From: Bacteroidota bacterium | GTDB lineage: Bacteria; Bacteroidota; Ignavibacteria; Ignavibacteriales; Ignavibacteriaceae | Assembly: GCA_021824145.1 (NCBI GenBank) | Contig: JAKALM010000006.1 | Location: forward strand, 1 to 64,000 | DNA length: 64,000 nt | Direction of reading: 5' to 3' | The notes under the pieces: model-generated | Told to the model about the DNA's origin: nothing | Seen by the model: only the letters and a program-made list of their open reading frames with translations | The model's database searches: none | Translations under genes and position numbers: made by a program | In this document: positions 16,361-25,387 of the stretch, in pieces | Position numbering within the stretch: the first letter of the stretch is position 1 | Layout: every line of letters begins with the position of its first letter

Positions 16361-17535
16361 TTTAATTTCCTAATAATCTCATCAGTCATTTCTTGAGTTG
16401 TACAAGCGCCTTTTGAAAAAACATCTGGTCCGCCTTTTAGTTTAAGCATATCGTAAGTTTTTACTTTTCCTTCTTCAACAACTTGCGCAATTGCATTCCT
16501 AATTTTTTCGGCTTTTTCATTTTCGCCAAGATGGTCAAGCATCATGCAGGCGCTTAGAATCATTGCAATTGGATTTACGATAGACGGATTTAATTCTTGA
16601 TATTTTGGAGCAGACCCGTGAGTTGGTTCAAAAATTGCAACTTCGCTTCCGATGTTTGCACTACAGGCAAAACCAAGCCCGCCAACAAGCCCGGCAAATC
16701 CATCGCTGATAATATCTCCAAACATATTTTCAGCAACAATTACTCCATAAATTTCCGGATTCTTTGTAAGCCACATCATTTGTGCATCGATATTTGTATC
16801 CCAAAGCTGAATTCCCGGATATTCTTTCGCAATGATTTTTCCTTCGTTGAACATCATTCCGGAAGTCTCTCTAAGAACATTTGGCTTTTCACAAATTGTA
16901 ACATTTGTATAACCAAACTTCTTTGCATATTCAAAAGCTTCTCTAATAATTCTTCGACAGGCATTTCTTGAAACTATTCTTGATGAAATTGCTAAATCTT
17001 CACTTGGAACATTTTTGAATGCCTTCATTTTGGGGTGAGTTTCAAAAGCATCACGAACAGCTTTGGGAGGATTTGTCCATTCAACTCCCGCATATAATCC
17101 TTCAGTATTCTGACGGAAAATAACAGCATCAACAATTGGTTCTTCAAATCCATCATTACTTCTTCTGATAAAATTAAGCGGATTGCCTTTAAAAGATTTG
17201 CATGGACGAATACAAATATCCAAATTAAAATATTGTCTTAATCCAACAATTGGACTAAAATAAACAAAACCTTTTCCTTGAAGTGAAGGATCGAGTTCTT
17301 TGTTAGCAGCATCCTTTGGCTTGCTAGTTATTGCGCCAAATAATCCTATTTTATGTTTTTCTAAAAGATCAATTGTTCGCTGAGGCAAAGCATTTCCTTC
17401 TTTGCACCAAAAATCCCAGCCAATATCTGCGTGAATATAATCGGCTTCAAAGCCAACTGCATTAAGTACTTTAATTGATTCTGGTAAGACAGTTTTTCCA
17501 ATACCATCTCCAGGCATTGTTACAATGGTTTTCAT
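16357..17535 (-). CDS. Isocitrate/homoisocitrate/isopropylmalate dehydrogenase family enzyme
   Basis: 392 aa, beta-decarboxylating dehydrogenase. It starts TIVTMPGDGIGKTV and has LRQYFNLDICIRPCK and FRQNTEGLYAG (substrate and Mg binding), NVTICEKPNVLRETSG with the catalytic Lys, DAQMMWL, NMFGDIISD (the metal Asp pair) and EPTHGSAPKYQ. In this last motif Lys-Tyr follows HGSAP, as in NADP-linked E. coli isocitrate dehydrogenase, where NAD-linked isopropylmalate enzymes carry Asp-Ile; so NADP use is likely (inference). First gene of the citrate operon, it supports isocitrate conversion to or from 2-oxoglutarate, but homoisocitrate cannot be excluded. A GGGGATCCCC palindrome sits two bases before the ATG. 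Confidence 0.9.
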   Translation of the reverse strand: MKTIVTMPGDGIGKTVLPESIKVLNAVGFEADYIHADIGWDFWCKEGNALPQRTIDLLEKHKIGLFGAITSKPKDAANKELDPSLQGKGFVYFSPIVGLRQYFNLDICIRPCKSFKGNPLNFIRRSNDGFEEPIVDAVIFRQNTEGLYAGVEWTNPPKAVRDAFETHPKMKAFKNVPSEDLAISSRIVSRNACRRIIREAFEYAKKFGYTNVTICEKPNVLRETSGMMFNEGKIIAKEYPGIQLWDTNIDAQMMWLTKNPEIYGVIVAENMFGDIISDGFAGLVGGLGFACSANIGSEVAIFEPTHGSAPKYQELNPSIVNPIAMILSACMMLDHLGENEKAEKIRNAIAQVVEEGKVKTYDMLKLKGGPDVFSKGACTTQEMTDEIIRKLK

Positions 17536-17800
17536 GAGGGGATCCCCGACAAATAATTAAAAAAATAACTGGTGAAACTTAAATAATATAACCAATCTAC
17601 GCAAGGATAAGAAAACTTTAATTATAAACTATTTTATTACATGAAATTAAATAATCAAAAAATAAATTCGATAATTATATATACTAAAATGTTGTTTATG
17701 TAATATTATTTTTTTTTGAACAAGTTAATATTTTGATTGATTTATAAAATCATCATAACTATTTTGTCACTCAAATTTTAAATGCAAGCGTTTTAAAATA

Positions 17801-20800
17801 TTGAATTTCGAAAAAGCCCAAAATATTATTCTTCATATTAAATCTGAATTAAATAGATTTAAGAATTCATCTTTAAATTCAAACGAACAGTCTAACTCTT
17901 TCAACAATATTACTGCGGAAATTGAAACATTTGTAACCCAACTTGAAGAATCTTATAACGAATCCGCACTTATTTCAGAAGCTTCACTTGATGCAATTTT
18001 TAGAATTTCAATAACCGGAAAATTAATTTACATGAGTGCATCATGCAAAGATTTATTTGGTTATGAAATTGATGAGGTTATAGGGCAATCGATTGCTAAA
18101 TTTATTGTTCCATCTGAAATTAAAAAAGTATTTGAGACGTTATCTACATTATTTAAAGATAAAAAAGTTGTTAATTCATTTTTTCATATTCTACATAAAA
18201 ATGGCAGCATTGTTCCTGTTGAAATAAATGCAAGGATAATTAATATTGGGGATAAAACTATTGGACAAGGTACCCTGCATGATATCAGGTCTAGACTCAA
18301 AGCAGAAGAAAAGCTTCGCACTTCTGAAAATACTTTTAGAGCAATTTGGGAAGAATCTCTAGAAGGTATGCGGTTAACAGATGAGAATGGAACTGTTGTT
18401 ATGTGTAACCAAGCTTATGCGAAAATGGTTGAAAAACCAAAAAAGGAAATAGAAGGGAAATTATATTCTACAATTTACAAGGTTAAATTTGATATAAATT
18501 CTATTGAAAAATATAAAAAGAATTTTCTTAATAGAGCTTTTAAATCTCAAGAACAAAAGACTGCTACTCTTTGGAATGGTAAGAAAATTTATTTTGAAAT
18601 GACTAATTCATTCCTAAAGAATATTGAAGGTGAAACACTTCTTTTAAGTATTTTTAAAGATATTACAGAAAGAAAAAAAGTTGAGCTGCTCTTAACTAAA
18701 AAAGATAGATTATTACAAGGAATTGCTGAAGCTACAAAAACACTAATTTCCAATGATAATCCTGATAAAGGATTTCCTGCAGCGTTAAATATTCTTGGAA
18801 ATGCTGCAGATGTTGACCGCGTTTATATTTATAAACATATGCAAGATGCCGAAAGCAATGAAATGTATGTTACAATAATGTACGAATGGGCAAATGAAAT
18901 TACAGAAAAACAAATTCTAAATCCTTCACTTCGTAAGCTTTCATATTCAAGGTTTCACACATTAAATTTTTATGAAAATTTTTCGCAAGGAAAATCTTTA
19001 AAATTTTTAATTAAAGATTTACTCCCTCACGATCAGAAGGTTTTTGTTGACGAAAAAATTAAATCTATAATTTTAGTTCCAATTATGATTGATGGAAATT
19101 ATTGGGGCTTTATTGGGTTTGATGAATGCAAATCCGATAGGATTTGGAGCGATAATGAAGAATCTCTTTTAATTACAATGGCGTCTACACTTGGTGCTGT
19201 AATCAAAAGAGATAATATTCAAAAAGAATTAATAGAAAAAAATATCGAATTAGATAAAGCAGTAATTAAAGCAGAGGCAGGCGCAAAAGCTAAAAGTGAA
19301 TTCTTAGCTTTAATGAGCCATGAAATTAGAACTCCAATGAATGGTGTAATTGGAATGACAGGGCTTTTATTAGATACTAATTTGACGGATGAACAGAGAG
19401 AATTTGTTGACACAATTAGAATAAGCGGAGATCAGCTTTTAGTAATAATTAACGATATCTTAGATTTCTCAAAAATTGAATCTGAAAAACTTGAGCTTGA
19501 AATGCAGCCGTTCGACATTCGCGATTGTGTTGAAGACTCACTTGATCTGCTTGCCTCAAAAGCTGGGGAAAAAGGACTTGATCTTGCTTATTTAATCGAA
19601 AACAATACTCCTCAAGCAATTATTGGCGATGTAACTAGATTACGACAAATATTAACTAATCTTTTAAATAATTCTATTAAGTTTACTGAAACTGGAGAAG
19701 TGTTTATTTCCATTTCAGCTAAAAAATTAAATGATAGTAATTATGAAATTCAATTTGCTGTAAAAGATACAGGGATTGGAATTCCAGAAGATAGAATGGA
19801 TAGATTATTTAAAGCATTCAGTCAAGTTGACGCTTCGACTACAAGAACCCACGGAGGAACAGGTTTAGGATTGGTAATTAGTAAAAAATTAGCTGAGATG
19901 ATGGGTGGAAGAATGTGGTTTGAAAGTAAAGTTGGAGTTGGTTCCACATTTTATTTCACAATTATTTCTGATGCAGCTCCTTCTCAATCAAAAATATATA
20001 TGAAGGGGCAAGCAATGCAGCTTACTGGTAAGAAGGCATTGATTGTAGATGATAATAAAACAAATAGAAGAATTCTGAAAGTTCAAACAGATGCTTGGGG
20101 AATGAGTTCAAAAGTTACTGAGTCTCCGCTTGAAGCTTTAAATATAATTGCCAACGGAGAGGAATATGATGTTGCAATACTAGACTACCAAATGCCGATA
20201 ATGGATGGTGTAACTCTTGCATCTGAAATAAGAAAACTAGAAAAAGGAAAGGATCTTCCAATTGTTATATTAACATCAATTGGAAGAAGGGAAGGACTTG
20301 CCAATTACGAAAATTTGAGATTAGACGCATTCTTAACAAAACCTGTTAAGCAAATTCAATTTTACGAATGTTTATCATCAATACTTATCGGTAAGAATAA
20401 AACAGTTCTAAGTAGGCCAAAATCTAATCTAAAGATTGATGGTGAATTAGGCCATAAACGCCCATTAAAAATTTTATTAGCTGAAGATAATGCAGTAAAT
20501 CAGAAAGTTGCAATTAAAATTTTAAGCAAGCTTGGATACAGAGCAGACGTTGCAGCAAATGGCTATGAAGTTCTTAATTCACTAAGGAAAATTAACTATG
20601 AATTAATTTTAATGGATATATTCATGCCTGAGATGGATGGTTTTAAAGCGACTGAAATTATTTTGAAAAATTATGACAATAAAACCCGTCCGAAAATTAT
20701 TGCAATGACTGCAAATGCTATGCAAGGCGATAAAGAAAAGTGCATTGAAGCCGGTATGGATGATTATATAAGCAAACCAGTTAGAGTTGAAGAACTTCAA

Positions 20801-21256
20801 GAATCGTTGCAGAAATGGAGTGAAATTATTTATCAAGAAAGAAATTCTGAACTTGCCGAAAAGGAAAATCAACAAACTTCAATAAAATATATTGACGAAA
20901 GTAAAATTGATTTAATAACGGATATTCAATCTCCTGATGACATTGCTTTCTTTATTGAACTTCTTGATATATATATTAGAGATTTTCCGATTGGCGTTTC
21001 TAATATTAAAAGTTCTATTGAGCAAAAGAATTTTGATAAACTTAGATTTGCAGCTCATAAATTGAAAGGAAGCAGTCTTACACTTGGAATTGATGTAATT
21101 TCAGAAATATGCAATCAAATTGAAATGGCGGCTGATAAAAATATTGTTGATGAAAACTTAGACGAACTTTTAAATAGCTTAATAAATAAGATTGAAGTTG
21201 TTCTTAGGGAAATTGAGATTTTAAAAGAAAAATACAGTCATATAGCTTACAATTAG
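17801..21256 (+). CDS. Hybrid sensor histidine kinase, PAS-PAS-GAF-HK-REC-REC-HPt
   Basis: 1151 aa with no membrane helix, so probably cytoplasmic. PAS domains lie at about 60-165 and 173-293, GAF at about 305-470 and a short coiled coil before the kinase core. The H-box [11 protein letters not shown] has His507; the ATPase domain (about 605-725) has [13 protein letters not shown] and GTGLGL. Two receivers follow, with phospho-acceptors Asp795 (ILDYQMP) and Asp939 (LMDIFMP), then an HPt domain with His1086 (AAHKLKGSS). All phosphorelay modules are in one chain, but there is no DNA-binding output, so an unlinked regulator must be the end target. It starts at TTG 17801 with no obvious SD, so the start is uncertain. 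It is divergent from the citrate operon across a 265-base gap. Confidence 0.9.
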   Translation: MNFEKAQNIILHIKSELNRFKNSSLNSNEQSNSFNNITAEIETFVTQLEESYNESALISEASLDAIFRISITGKLIYMSASCKDLFGYEIDEVIGQSIAKFIVPSEIKKVFETLSTLFKDKKVVNSFFHILHKNGSIVPVEINARIINIGDKTIGQGTLHDIRSRLKAEEKLRTSENTFRAIWEESLEGMRLTDENGTVVMCNQAYAKMVEKPKKEIEGKLYSTIYKVKFDINSIEKYKKNFLNRAFKSQEQKTATLWNGKKIYFEMTNSFLKNIEGETLLLSIFKDITERKKVELLLTKKDRLLQGIAEATKTLISNDNPDKGFPAALNILGNAADVDRVYIYKHMQDAESNEMYVTIMYEWANEITEKQILNPSLRKLSYSRFHTLNFYENFSQGKSLKFLIKDLLPHDQKVFVDEKIKSIILVPIMIDGNYWGFIGFDECKSDRIWSDNEESLLITMASTLGAVIKRDNIQKELIEKNIELDKAVIKAEAGAKAKSEFLALMSHEIRTPMNGVIGMTGLLLDTNLTDEQREFVDTIRISGDQLLVIINDILDFSKIESEKLELEMQPFDIRDCVEDSLDLLASKAGEKGLDLAYLIENNTPQAIIGDVTRLRQILTNLLNNSIKFTETGEVFISISAKKLNDSNYEIQFAVKDTGIGIPEDRMDRLFKAFSQVDASTTRTHGGTGLGLVISKKLAEMMGGRMWFESKVGVGSTFYFTIISDAAPSQSKIYMKGQAMQLTGKKALIVDDNKTNRRILKVQTDAWGMSSKVTESPLEALNIIANGEEYDVAILDYQMPIMDGVTLASEIRKLEKGKDLPIVILTSIGRREGLANYENLRLDAFLTKPVKQIQFYECLSSILIGKNKTVLSRPKSNLKIDGELGHKRPLKILLAEDNAVNQKVAIKILSKLGYRADVAANGYEVLNSLRKINYELILMDIFMPEMDGFKATEIILKNYDNKTRPKIIAMTANAMQGDKEKCIEAGMDDYISKPVRVEELQESLQKWSEIIYQERNSELAEKENQQTSIKYIDESKIDLITDIQSPDDIAFFIELLDIYIRDFPIGVSNIKSSIEQKNFDKLRFAAHKLKGSSLTLGIDVISEICNQIEMAADKNIVDENLDELLNSLINKIEVVLREIEILKEKYSHIAYN

Positions 21257-21346
21257 AAAACTTTTCTTAAATTCTTTTCAATAAAAATAAATAATTTTTA
21301 TACTTTCATTAACTAAATATTTCATTAATTCCAAAAGATAATTTTC

Positions 21347-22312
21347 ATGAAAATTGGAAACGGGAAAAAGCGAGCACCATTAAATAGAACAATTTCTTTA
21401 ACTAATTCTGAATTTAAAATATTTCAAAAGGGATTATTGCAATTAGGTGATAAAGTTGATGTTGCAGCTATTCAAAATAAAATTATAAATCAAAATATTT
21501 TTGAAGTATTAACTTATTTGCCTGACAATTTTATAGATCTTTTATTTATTGACCCTCCTTATAATCTTCATAAAAAATTTAATTCTACGGCGTTTAAAGA
21601 AATGGATCTTAAAGCTTATGAAAATTGGATCGATTCATGGCTTTCAAGTATGGTTAGAATGTTGAAACCAAATTCTTCAATTTATATTTGTGGAGATTGG
21701 AAATCATCGCCTGCAATTTATTCATCAGCTTCAAAATATTTTAAAGTTCAAAATAGAATTACTTGGGAAAGGGAGAAGGGAAGAGGTTCAAAAAATAATT
21801 GGAAAAATTGTTCCGAAGATATCTGGTTTTTTACGATGAGTGATAATTTTACTTTTAATGTTGACGAAGTAAAAATCAAAAGAAAGGTGCTAGCTCCATA
21901 CAAAACCAAGGATGGCAAACCAAAAGATTGGGAAATTTTTGGAGATGAAAACTTTCGCATTACACATCCATCAAATATTTGGACTGACATAACAATTCCA
22001 TTTTGGTCAATGCCTGAAAATACAGATCATCCTACGCAAAAACCGGAAAAGCTTCTTGCAAAAATTATTTTAGCAAGTTCAAATTCCGGCGATTTTATTT
22101 TTGATCCATTTCTTGGTTCAGGAACAACCGCTGTTGTTGCTAAAAAGCTTGGTAGAAATTATTCCGGTATTGAATTAGATACTGAATATTGTTGTTTAGC
22201 TGAAAAAAGGATAGAACTATCAAATACAGATAATTCAATTCAAGGTTATGATGGCGAAGTATTTTGGGAGAGGAATACATTAGCAGAGAGAAAAAAGAAA
22301 AAAAAATTATGA
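21347..22312 (+). CDS. Orphan DNA methyltransferase, beta class (N6-adenine or N4-cytosine)
   Basis: 321 aa, S-adenosylmethionine-dependent amino-methyltransferase. The catalytic motif DPPY is at residues 69-72 and the AdoMet-binding motif FLGSGTT at 255-261, near the C-terminus. That order is the beta class, which includes CcrM- and HinfI-like enzymes. TDHPTQKPEKL (motif X region) and YSGIELD are also present. No restriction endonuclease gene is adjacent, so it is a solitary enzyme that may act in regulation or be a remnant of a restriction system. The C-terminus ends in a lysine run. The ATG at 21347 gives a full-length protein. Confidence 0.9.
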   Translation: MKIGNGKKRAPLNRTISLTNSEFKIFQKGLLQLGDKVDVAAIQNKIINQNIFEVLTYLPDNFIDLLFIDPPYNLHKKFNSTAFKEMDLKAYENWIDSWLSSMVRMLKPNSSIYICGDWKSSPAIYSSASKYFKVQNRITWEREKGRGSKNNWKNCSEDIWFFTMSDNFTFNVDEVKIKRKVLAPYKTKDGKPKDWEIFGDENFRITHPSNIWTDITIPFWSMPENTDHPTQKPEKLLAKIILASSNSGDFIFDPFLGSGTTAVVAKKLGRNYSGIELDTEYCCLAEKRIELSNTDNSIQGYDGEVFWERNTLAERKKKKKL

Positions 22313-22391
22313 TAAATTTTATTTCTTCCTTGTAATAGAGTAAAAATTTTTCAATCTTTGCATCCCTCAATTAAGAAGAGAGGTACATTTT

Positions 22392-22477
22392 GGGCACCGG
22401 TTAACAAGATAGTGCCGAACCCCGTCAGATCCGGAAGGAAGCAGCGGTAAGCATGATTCTTGTGTAGCCGTCTGCCC
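22392..22477 (+). ncRNA. ffs: Signal recognition particle RNA, small bacterial (4.5S) type
   Basis: The conserved core GATCCGGAAGGAAGCAGC is at 22428-22445, with the GGAA tetraloop and the Ffh-binding internal loop. The ends pair (GGGCA at 22392-22396 with TGCCC at 22473-22477), and a T-rich tail (TTTTATTTTA) follows as terminator. About 86 nt, the usual length of the small form. It guides the Ffh protein to signal peptides during translation. It stands between the methyltransferase gene and the minus-strand phosphatase gene. Confidence 0.93.
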
Positions 22478-22484
22478 TTTTATT

Positions 22485-22976
22485 TTATGGATTTGTTTTT
22501 GTAAAAACATTTGCCGGAATTAAAAATTCTAAAGTACCTTTTGCCTGATGAACTCTATTGTGAAATGAGATTTTTGCAATTGCGCCTTTTTTAAAATCCA
22601 CAAATGTTCCTTTGTTGGAAATTAAATCTGATAAAATATCAGACAAATCTGGTTGATGGCCGACAAATGCAAAATCTTCTCCACTTAATGAATTTGTAAC
22701 TTCAATTATAGAATTGGTAGTGCATCCGGGGGATAATTTTCTATCTGGAATAATTTTATTTTCTATACCAAAAATCTCAGCTATTATTTGTGCAGTCTGA
22801 ATTGTCCTTACCAAAGGTGAAGTAATTATATAATCAAATTCATCAACCAAATTTTTCCAGCTTTCAGCAGCAACTTTCATTTTAATTTTGCCTGATTGCG
22901 TTAATTCTCTATCAAAATCTTTTTTACTTATAGAAGCTTTTTCAGCATCACCGTGGCGTATTAAATAAATATTCAT
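22485..22976 (-). CDS. SixA-like phosphohistidine phosphatase
   Basis: 163 aa, histidine phosphatase superfamily. The RHG motif is at the start (LIRHGDAEK), and ITSPLVRTIQTAQI and VGHQPDLSDIL give the second arginine and second active-site histidine. Length and layout fit SixA, which removes phosphate from HPt histidines. The large hybrid kinase at 17801 carries such an HPt, so a link is possible but unproven. It is the last gene of a minus-strand run, 33 bases after the small EthD-like gene. Confidence 0.88.
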   Translation of the reverse strand: MNIYLIRHGDAEKASISKKDFDRELTQSGKIKMKVAAESWKNLVDEFDYIITSPLVRTIQTAQIIAEIFGIENKIIPDRKLSPGCTTNSIIEVTNSLSGEDFAFVGHQPDLSDILSDLISNKGTFVDFKKGAIAKISFHNRVHQAKGTLEFLIPANVFTKTNP

Positions 22977-23009
22977 AAATCAATTTTCCAAATATTATTA
23001 AAGTAATAA

Positions 23010-23303
23010 TCAATTTTTATAATCGACAAAAATTATACTAACATATTGATGAAAATCTATGAGGTCTTTATTCAATTCTCTTCCATGAACTGAATTCATT
23101 TTTTTATCCCAATCCTCTTTTGATGCACATGTTACTTCGCAAAATTTAATGTACTTCTGATCAAGCAGTAAACTGCTTTCAACATCAGCCGTTTTTATTT
23201 CTTCTCCAACAATTTGCGAAAGAATTTTAACTGTGTATTCATAAAAATGAGTAATAACTTGTTCGTCGTTTGTCTTTTTCAAAAATAAAAGGAGTTTATA
23301 CAT
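23010..23303 (-). CDS. Small protein, possible dimeric alpha-beta barrel (EthD-like)
   Basis: 97 aa from the ATG at 23303, which overlaps the stop of the preceding lipoprotein gene by one base (TGATG), so the two are coupled. A TTG two codons upstream is less likely. The pattern MYKLLLFLKKTNDEQVITHF, then a helix, a strand with DQKYIKFCEVTC and a final YVSIIFVDY strand resembles the ferredoxin-like EthD/ABM fold, but key residues cannot be named. Function unknown. Confidence 0.6.
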   Translation of the reverse strand: MYKLLLFLKKTNDEQVITHFYEYTVKILSQIVGEEIKTADVESSLLLDQKYIKFCEVTCASKEDWDKKMNSVHGRELNKDLIDFHQYVSIIFVDYKN

Positions 23304-24493
23304 CAGCAATCTATTGTAAATGAGTTTATTATGCTTTGGAAAATTTGTTTATATTCATCATAAGTATATTTTGATGCTGTAAGAATTAAAATATATTTGC
23401 TGCTGCCGCAAGAAAATTCGAAGAATTGAACAAAATCTTTTCTCATCGGGATCTTATCTGAAAATCGTACTTTGTACTTTCCATTTGTTTGATTGTTTAA
23501 TTTATAATTAATATACATTTCTGCAGAGTCTTCAGGTGGGATCATAATTACAGATATGCTAGATCCAATTTGATCATTCATATATTTTGTTCCAGCAGTA
23601 GCATCTTTTAAGTAATCTGTAATGGAAAGATTTCTTATTGTTCTCCAATTATCAGGCAATGTTAAAGTATAGCCAAGCCTGTCTTTAGTATTTGATGTTG
23701 TTTTTAAAGTATCGACGTTTATATCAATTCCGACAGAAGCATAAAATGATTTTAAATCGGTAATTTCAGGCTTTTCAGGTTTTAAATTAAAATTTCGAAT
23801 TTGATTGGTTACAAAATTATCAAAAATATTATTTGTACTGATGTATTTTGATTTATCATAATCAAATAAAAATACATCCGCCTTATTAGATATCTCAGAT
23901 TCTTTAGTACTTTCCATTTCAGTTCTGATTCTATCCGAATTAAATTCAGTAACAGTTTGTGTGAATTTATTTTTAGGTTCAACCAATTTTGTAAATGTTC
24001 TGAATACTAATTTGGCAGTTGAATCGCTTATTAAGAAAAGCGAAAGTCGGTTAACTTTTAATGTGTCTTTTGAAATAAAACTTTCTGAAACTCTAACGAT
24101 TTTCCGTTTATTTAAGTTTAAGATTGAATCAATTAAATATCCGTTTAATGATTTATCAAGTAAATATAATCTTAAAGTAGAATCATAAACAGCAAACCTG
24201 TTATATATTGGGTTTGGAAAGCCGATCAATGCTAAATAATATTTTTTGCCAGAATTTATTATTACACTATCAACAGAAAAAGAATTGAAATCTGTATTTG
24301 CCGGTATATTGAGATCAGTAAAATTGCCAAGTTTTTTGTTTGCAGCAGTATCTCCGCTGATTGCGTTGTGAATCAAATTTTTAATATCCGAAGTATAATA
24401 ATTTTTAGAGGACTCTTTATATTTATTAAATAATGAGCATCCCGGAATTAAAAATAAAAAAGTGAAAAAAATAATTTTATATTTTAGCAGCAT
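23303..24493 (-). CDS. Lipoprotein of unknown function
   Basis: 396 aa. Signal MLLKYKIIFFTFLFLIPGCSLF with the lipid-attachment Cys at 19. The mature part begins with a helical stretch that includes NLIHNAISGDTAANKKLG, then a beta-rich segment (about 60-190). The C-terminal third (about 285-396) resembles the small domain found in PsbP-like or DUF1795-type lipoproteins: LTLPDNWRTIRN, SISVIMIPP and a closing helix EYKQIFQSIINSF. That similarity is pattern-based and weak. It is coupled to the small EthD-like gene that follows. Confidence 0.7.
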   Translation of the reverse strand: MLLKYKIIFFTFLFLIPGCSLFNKYKESSKNYYTSDIKNLIHNAISGDTAANKKLGNFTDLNIPANTDFNSFSVDSVIINSGKKYYLALIGFPNPIYNRFAVYDSTLRLYLLDKSLNGYLIDSILNLNKRKIVRVSESFISKDTLKVNRLSLFLISDSTAKLVFRTFTKLVEPKNKFTQTVTEFNSDRIRTEMESTKESEISNKADVFLFDYDKSKYISTNNIFDNFVTNQIRNFNLKPEKPEITDLKSFYASVGIDINVDTLKTTSNTKDRLGYTLTLPDNWRTIRNLSITDYLKDATAGTKYMNDQIGSSISVIMIPPEDSAEMYINYKLNNQTNGKYKVRFSDKIPMRKDFVQFFEFSCGSSKYILILTASKYTYDEYKQIFQSIINSFTIDC

Positions 24494-24581
24494 AAAAAAA
24501 GTGGAAAAAATTTATCAAAAGTTACTAAATATTTTTTATAATTCTTAATTGGACAAGCTTTTATTCATCTTTTTAAAATGA

Positions 24582-25382
24582 TTATTCACGAACAATCATC
24601 ATTTTTTTTACCTCAGGAATTACAGCTTCTATAAATTCGTAAGTTGATTTTATAATCTGGCGCTTCAATATTTTTCTAGAATCTCCAATTGGAAGTCCAA
24701 CATGATGAACATTGAACTTATCAATAACTAATAGTCGTTTGTCGCCAATAAAATAATTTCCTCGATACATTTGTTTAATTCTAAAATTTATCATCTTAAG
24801 AAGTTCACTAAAACTGTATTCGGTAAAATTATTTGTTGAATCTATAAATGAAATTGTGATTGCATTATTGCCGCTATGTACAAGAACCGGTGTCCCAATA
24901 TCAATTTTGCTATATAATTCTTTTGCCACAGCTCTGGAGATTCTTAGACAGCCATGTGAACTTTTCCTTTTTCCTAAATAGCTATAATATCCTGAAGTTT
25001 CTAACGCATGAAACCCAATTCCGAAATTAAATCCCATCCAATTCAGCATTAATGTGCTGTCAAACTGCCGCGAATACCATTTGGGAAGCTTAGCTTGTAA
25101 AACAAATAAACCTTCTTTTGTATTCATTCCATCTTGTAATTTATCAGTCCCGCTAGAAACACCGAATTCTTTTACCGTTCCATCTTTTGAATGTAAAAAT
25201 GCTTTCTGAGTTGATAAGTTCACTTCGATATAAAAATTGTGCAACGTATAAATTGTATCGCGGAGAAAAGAAAAATCCATAGTTCTCGATGAATCTGAAT
25301 ATTGTCTGGCTTCACATTTTATATCGATAATAAAAGCAATGTTTATAGAGAAAAATAAAACGAAAAGTAATTTATTTCTCAT
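24582..25382 (-). CDS. L,D-transpeptidase (YkuD domain)
   Basis: 266 aa, cross-links peptidoglycan or attaches proteins to it in the periplasm. A signal peptide (about 1-25) is followed by the YkuD domain (about 50-170), with IEVNLSTQKAFLHSKDG at its start, GIGFHAL and the active-site motif SHGCLRIS, whose nucleophile is Cys145. The remaining 90 residues (about 175-266) are an extension with no recognised domain. It starts 6 bases after the uvrC stop (both on the minus strand), so it may be co-transcribed with uvrC. Confidence 0.9.
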   Translation of the reverse strand: MRNKLLFVLFFSINIAFIIDIKCEARQYSDSSRTMDFSFLRDTIYTLHNFYIEVNLSTQKAFLHSKDGTVKEFGVSSGTDKLQDGMNTKEGLFVLQAKLPKWYSRQFDSTLMLNWMGFNFGIGFHALETSGYYSYLGKRKSSHGCLRISRAVAKELYSKIDIGTPVLVHSGNNAITISFIDSTNNFTEYSFSELLKMINFRIKQMYRGNYFIGDKRLLVIDKFNVHHVGLPIGDSRKILKRQIIKSTYEFIEAVIPEVKKMMIVRE

Positions 25383-25387
25383 GACTT

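Noticed and set aside
17538-17547. GGGGATCCCC palindrome before the citrate operon
   Set aside because: Kept only as a comparison in a finding; it overlaps the likely SD and 10 bp is too short to call an operator alone.
22140-22370. Open frame on the minus strand opposite the methyltransferase
   Set aside because: It lies almost wholly across the 3' end of a well-supported gene and has no homologous features.
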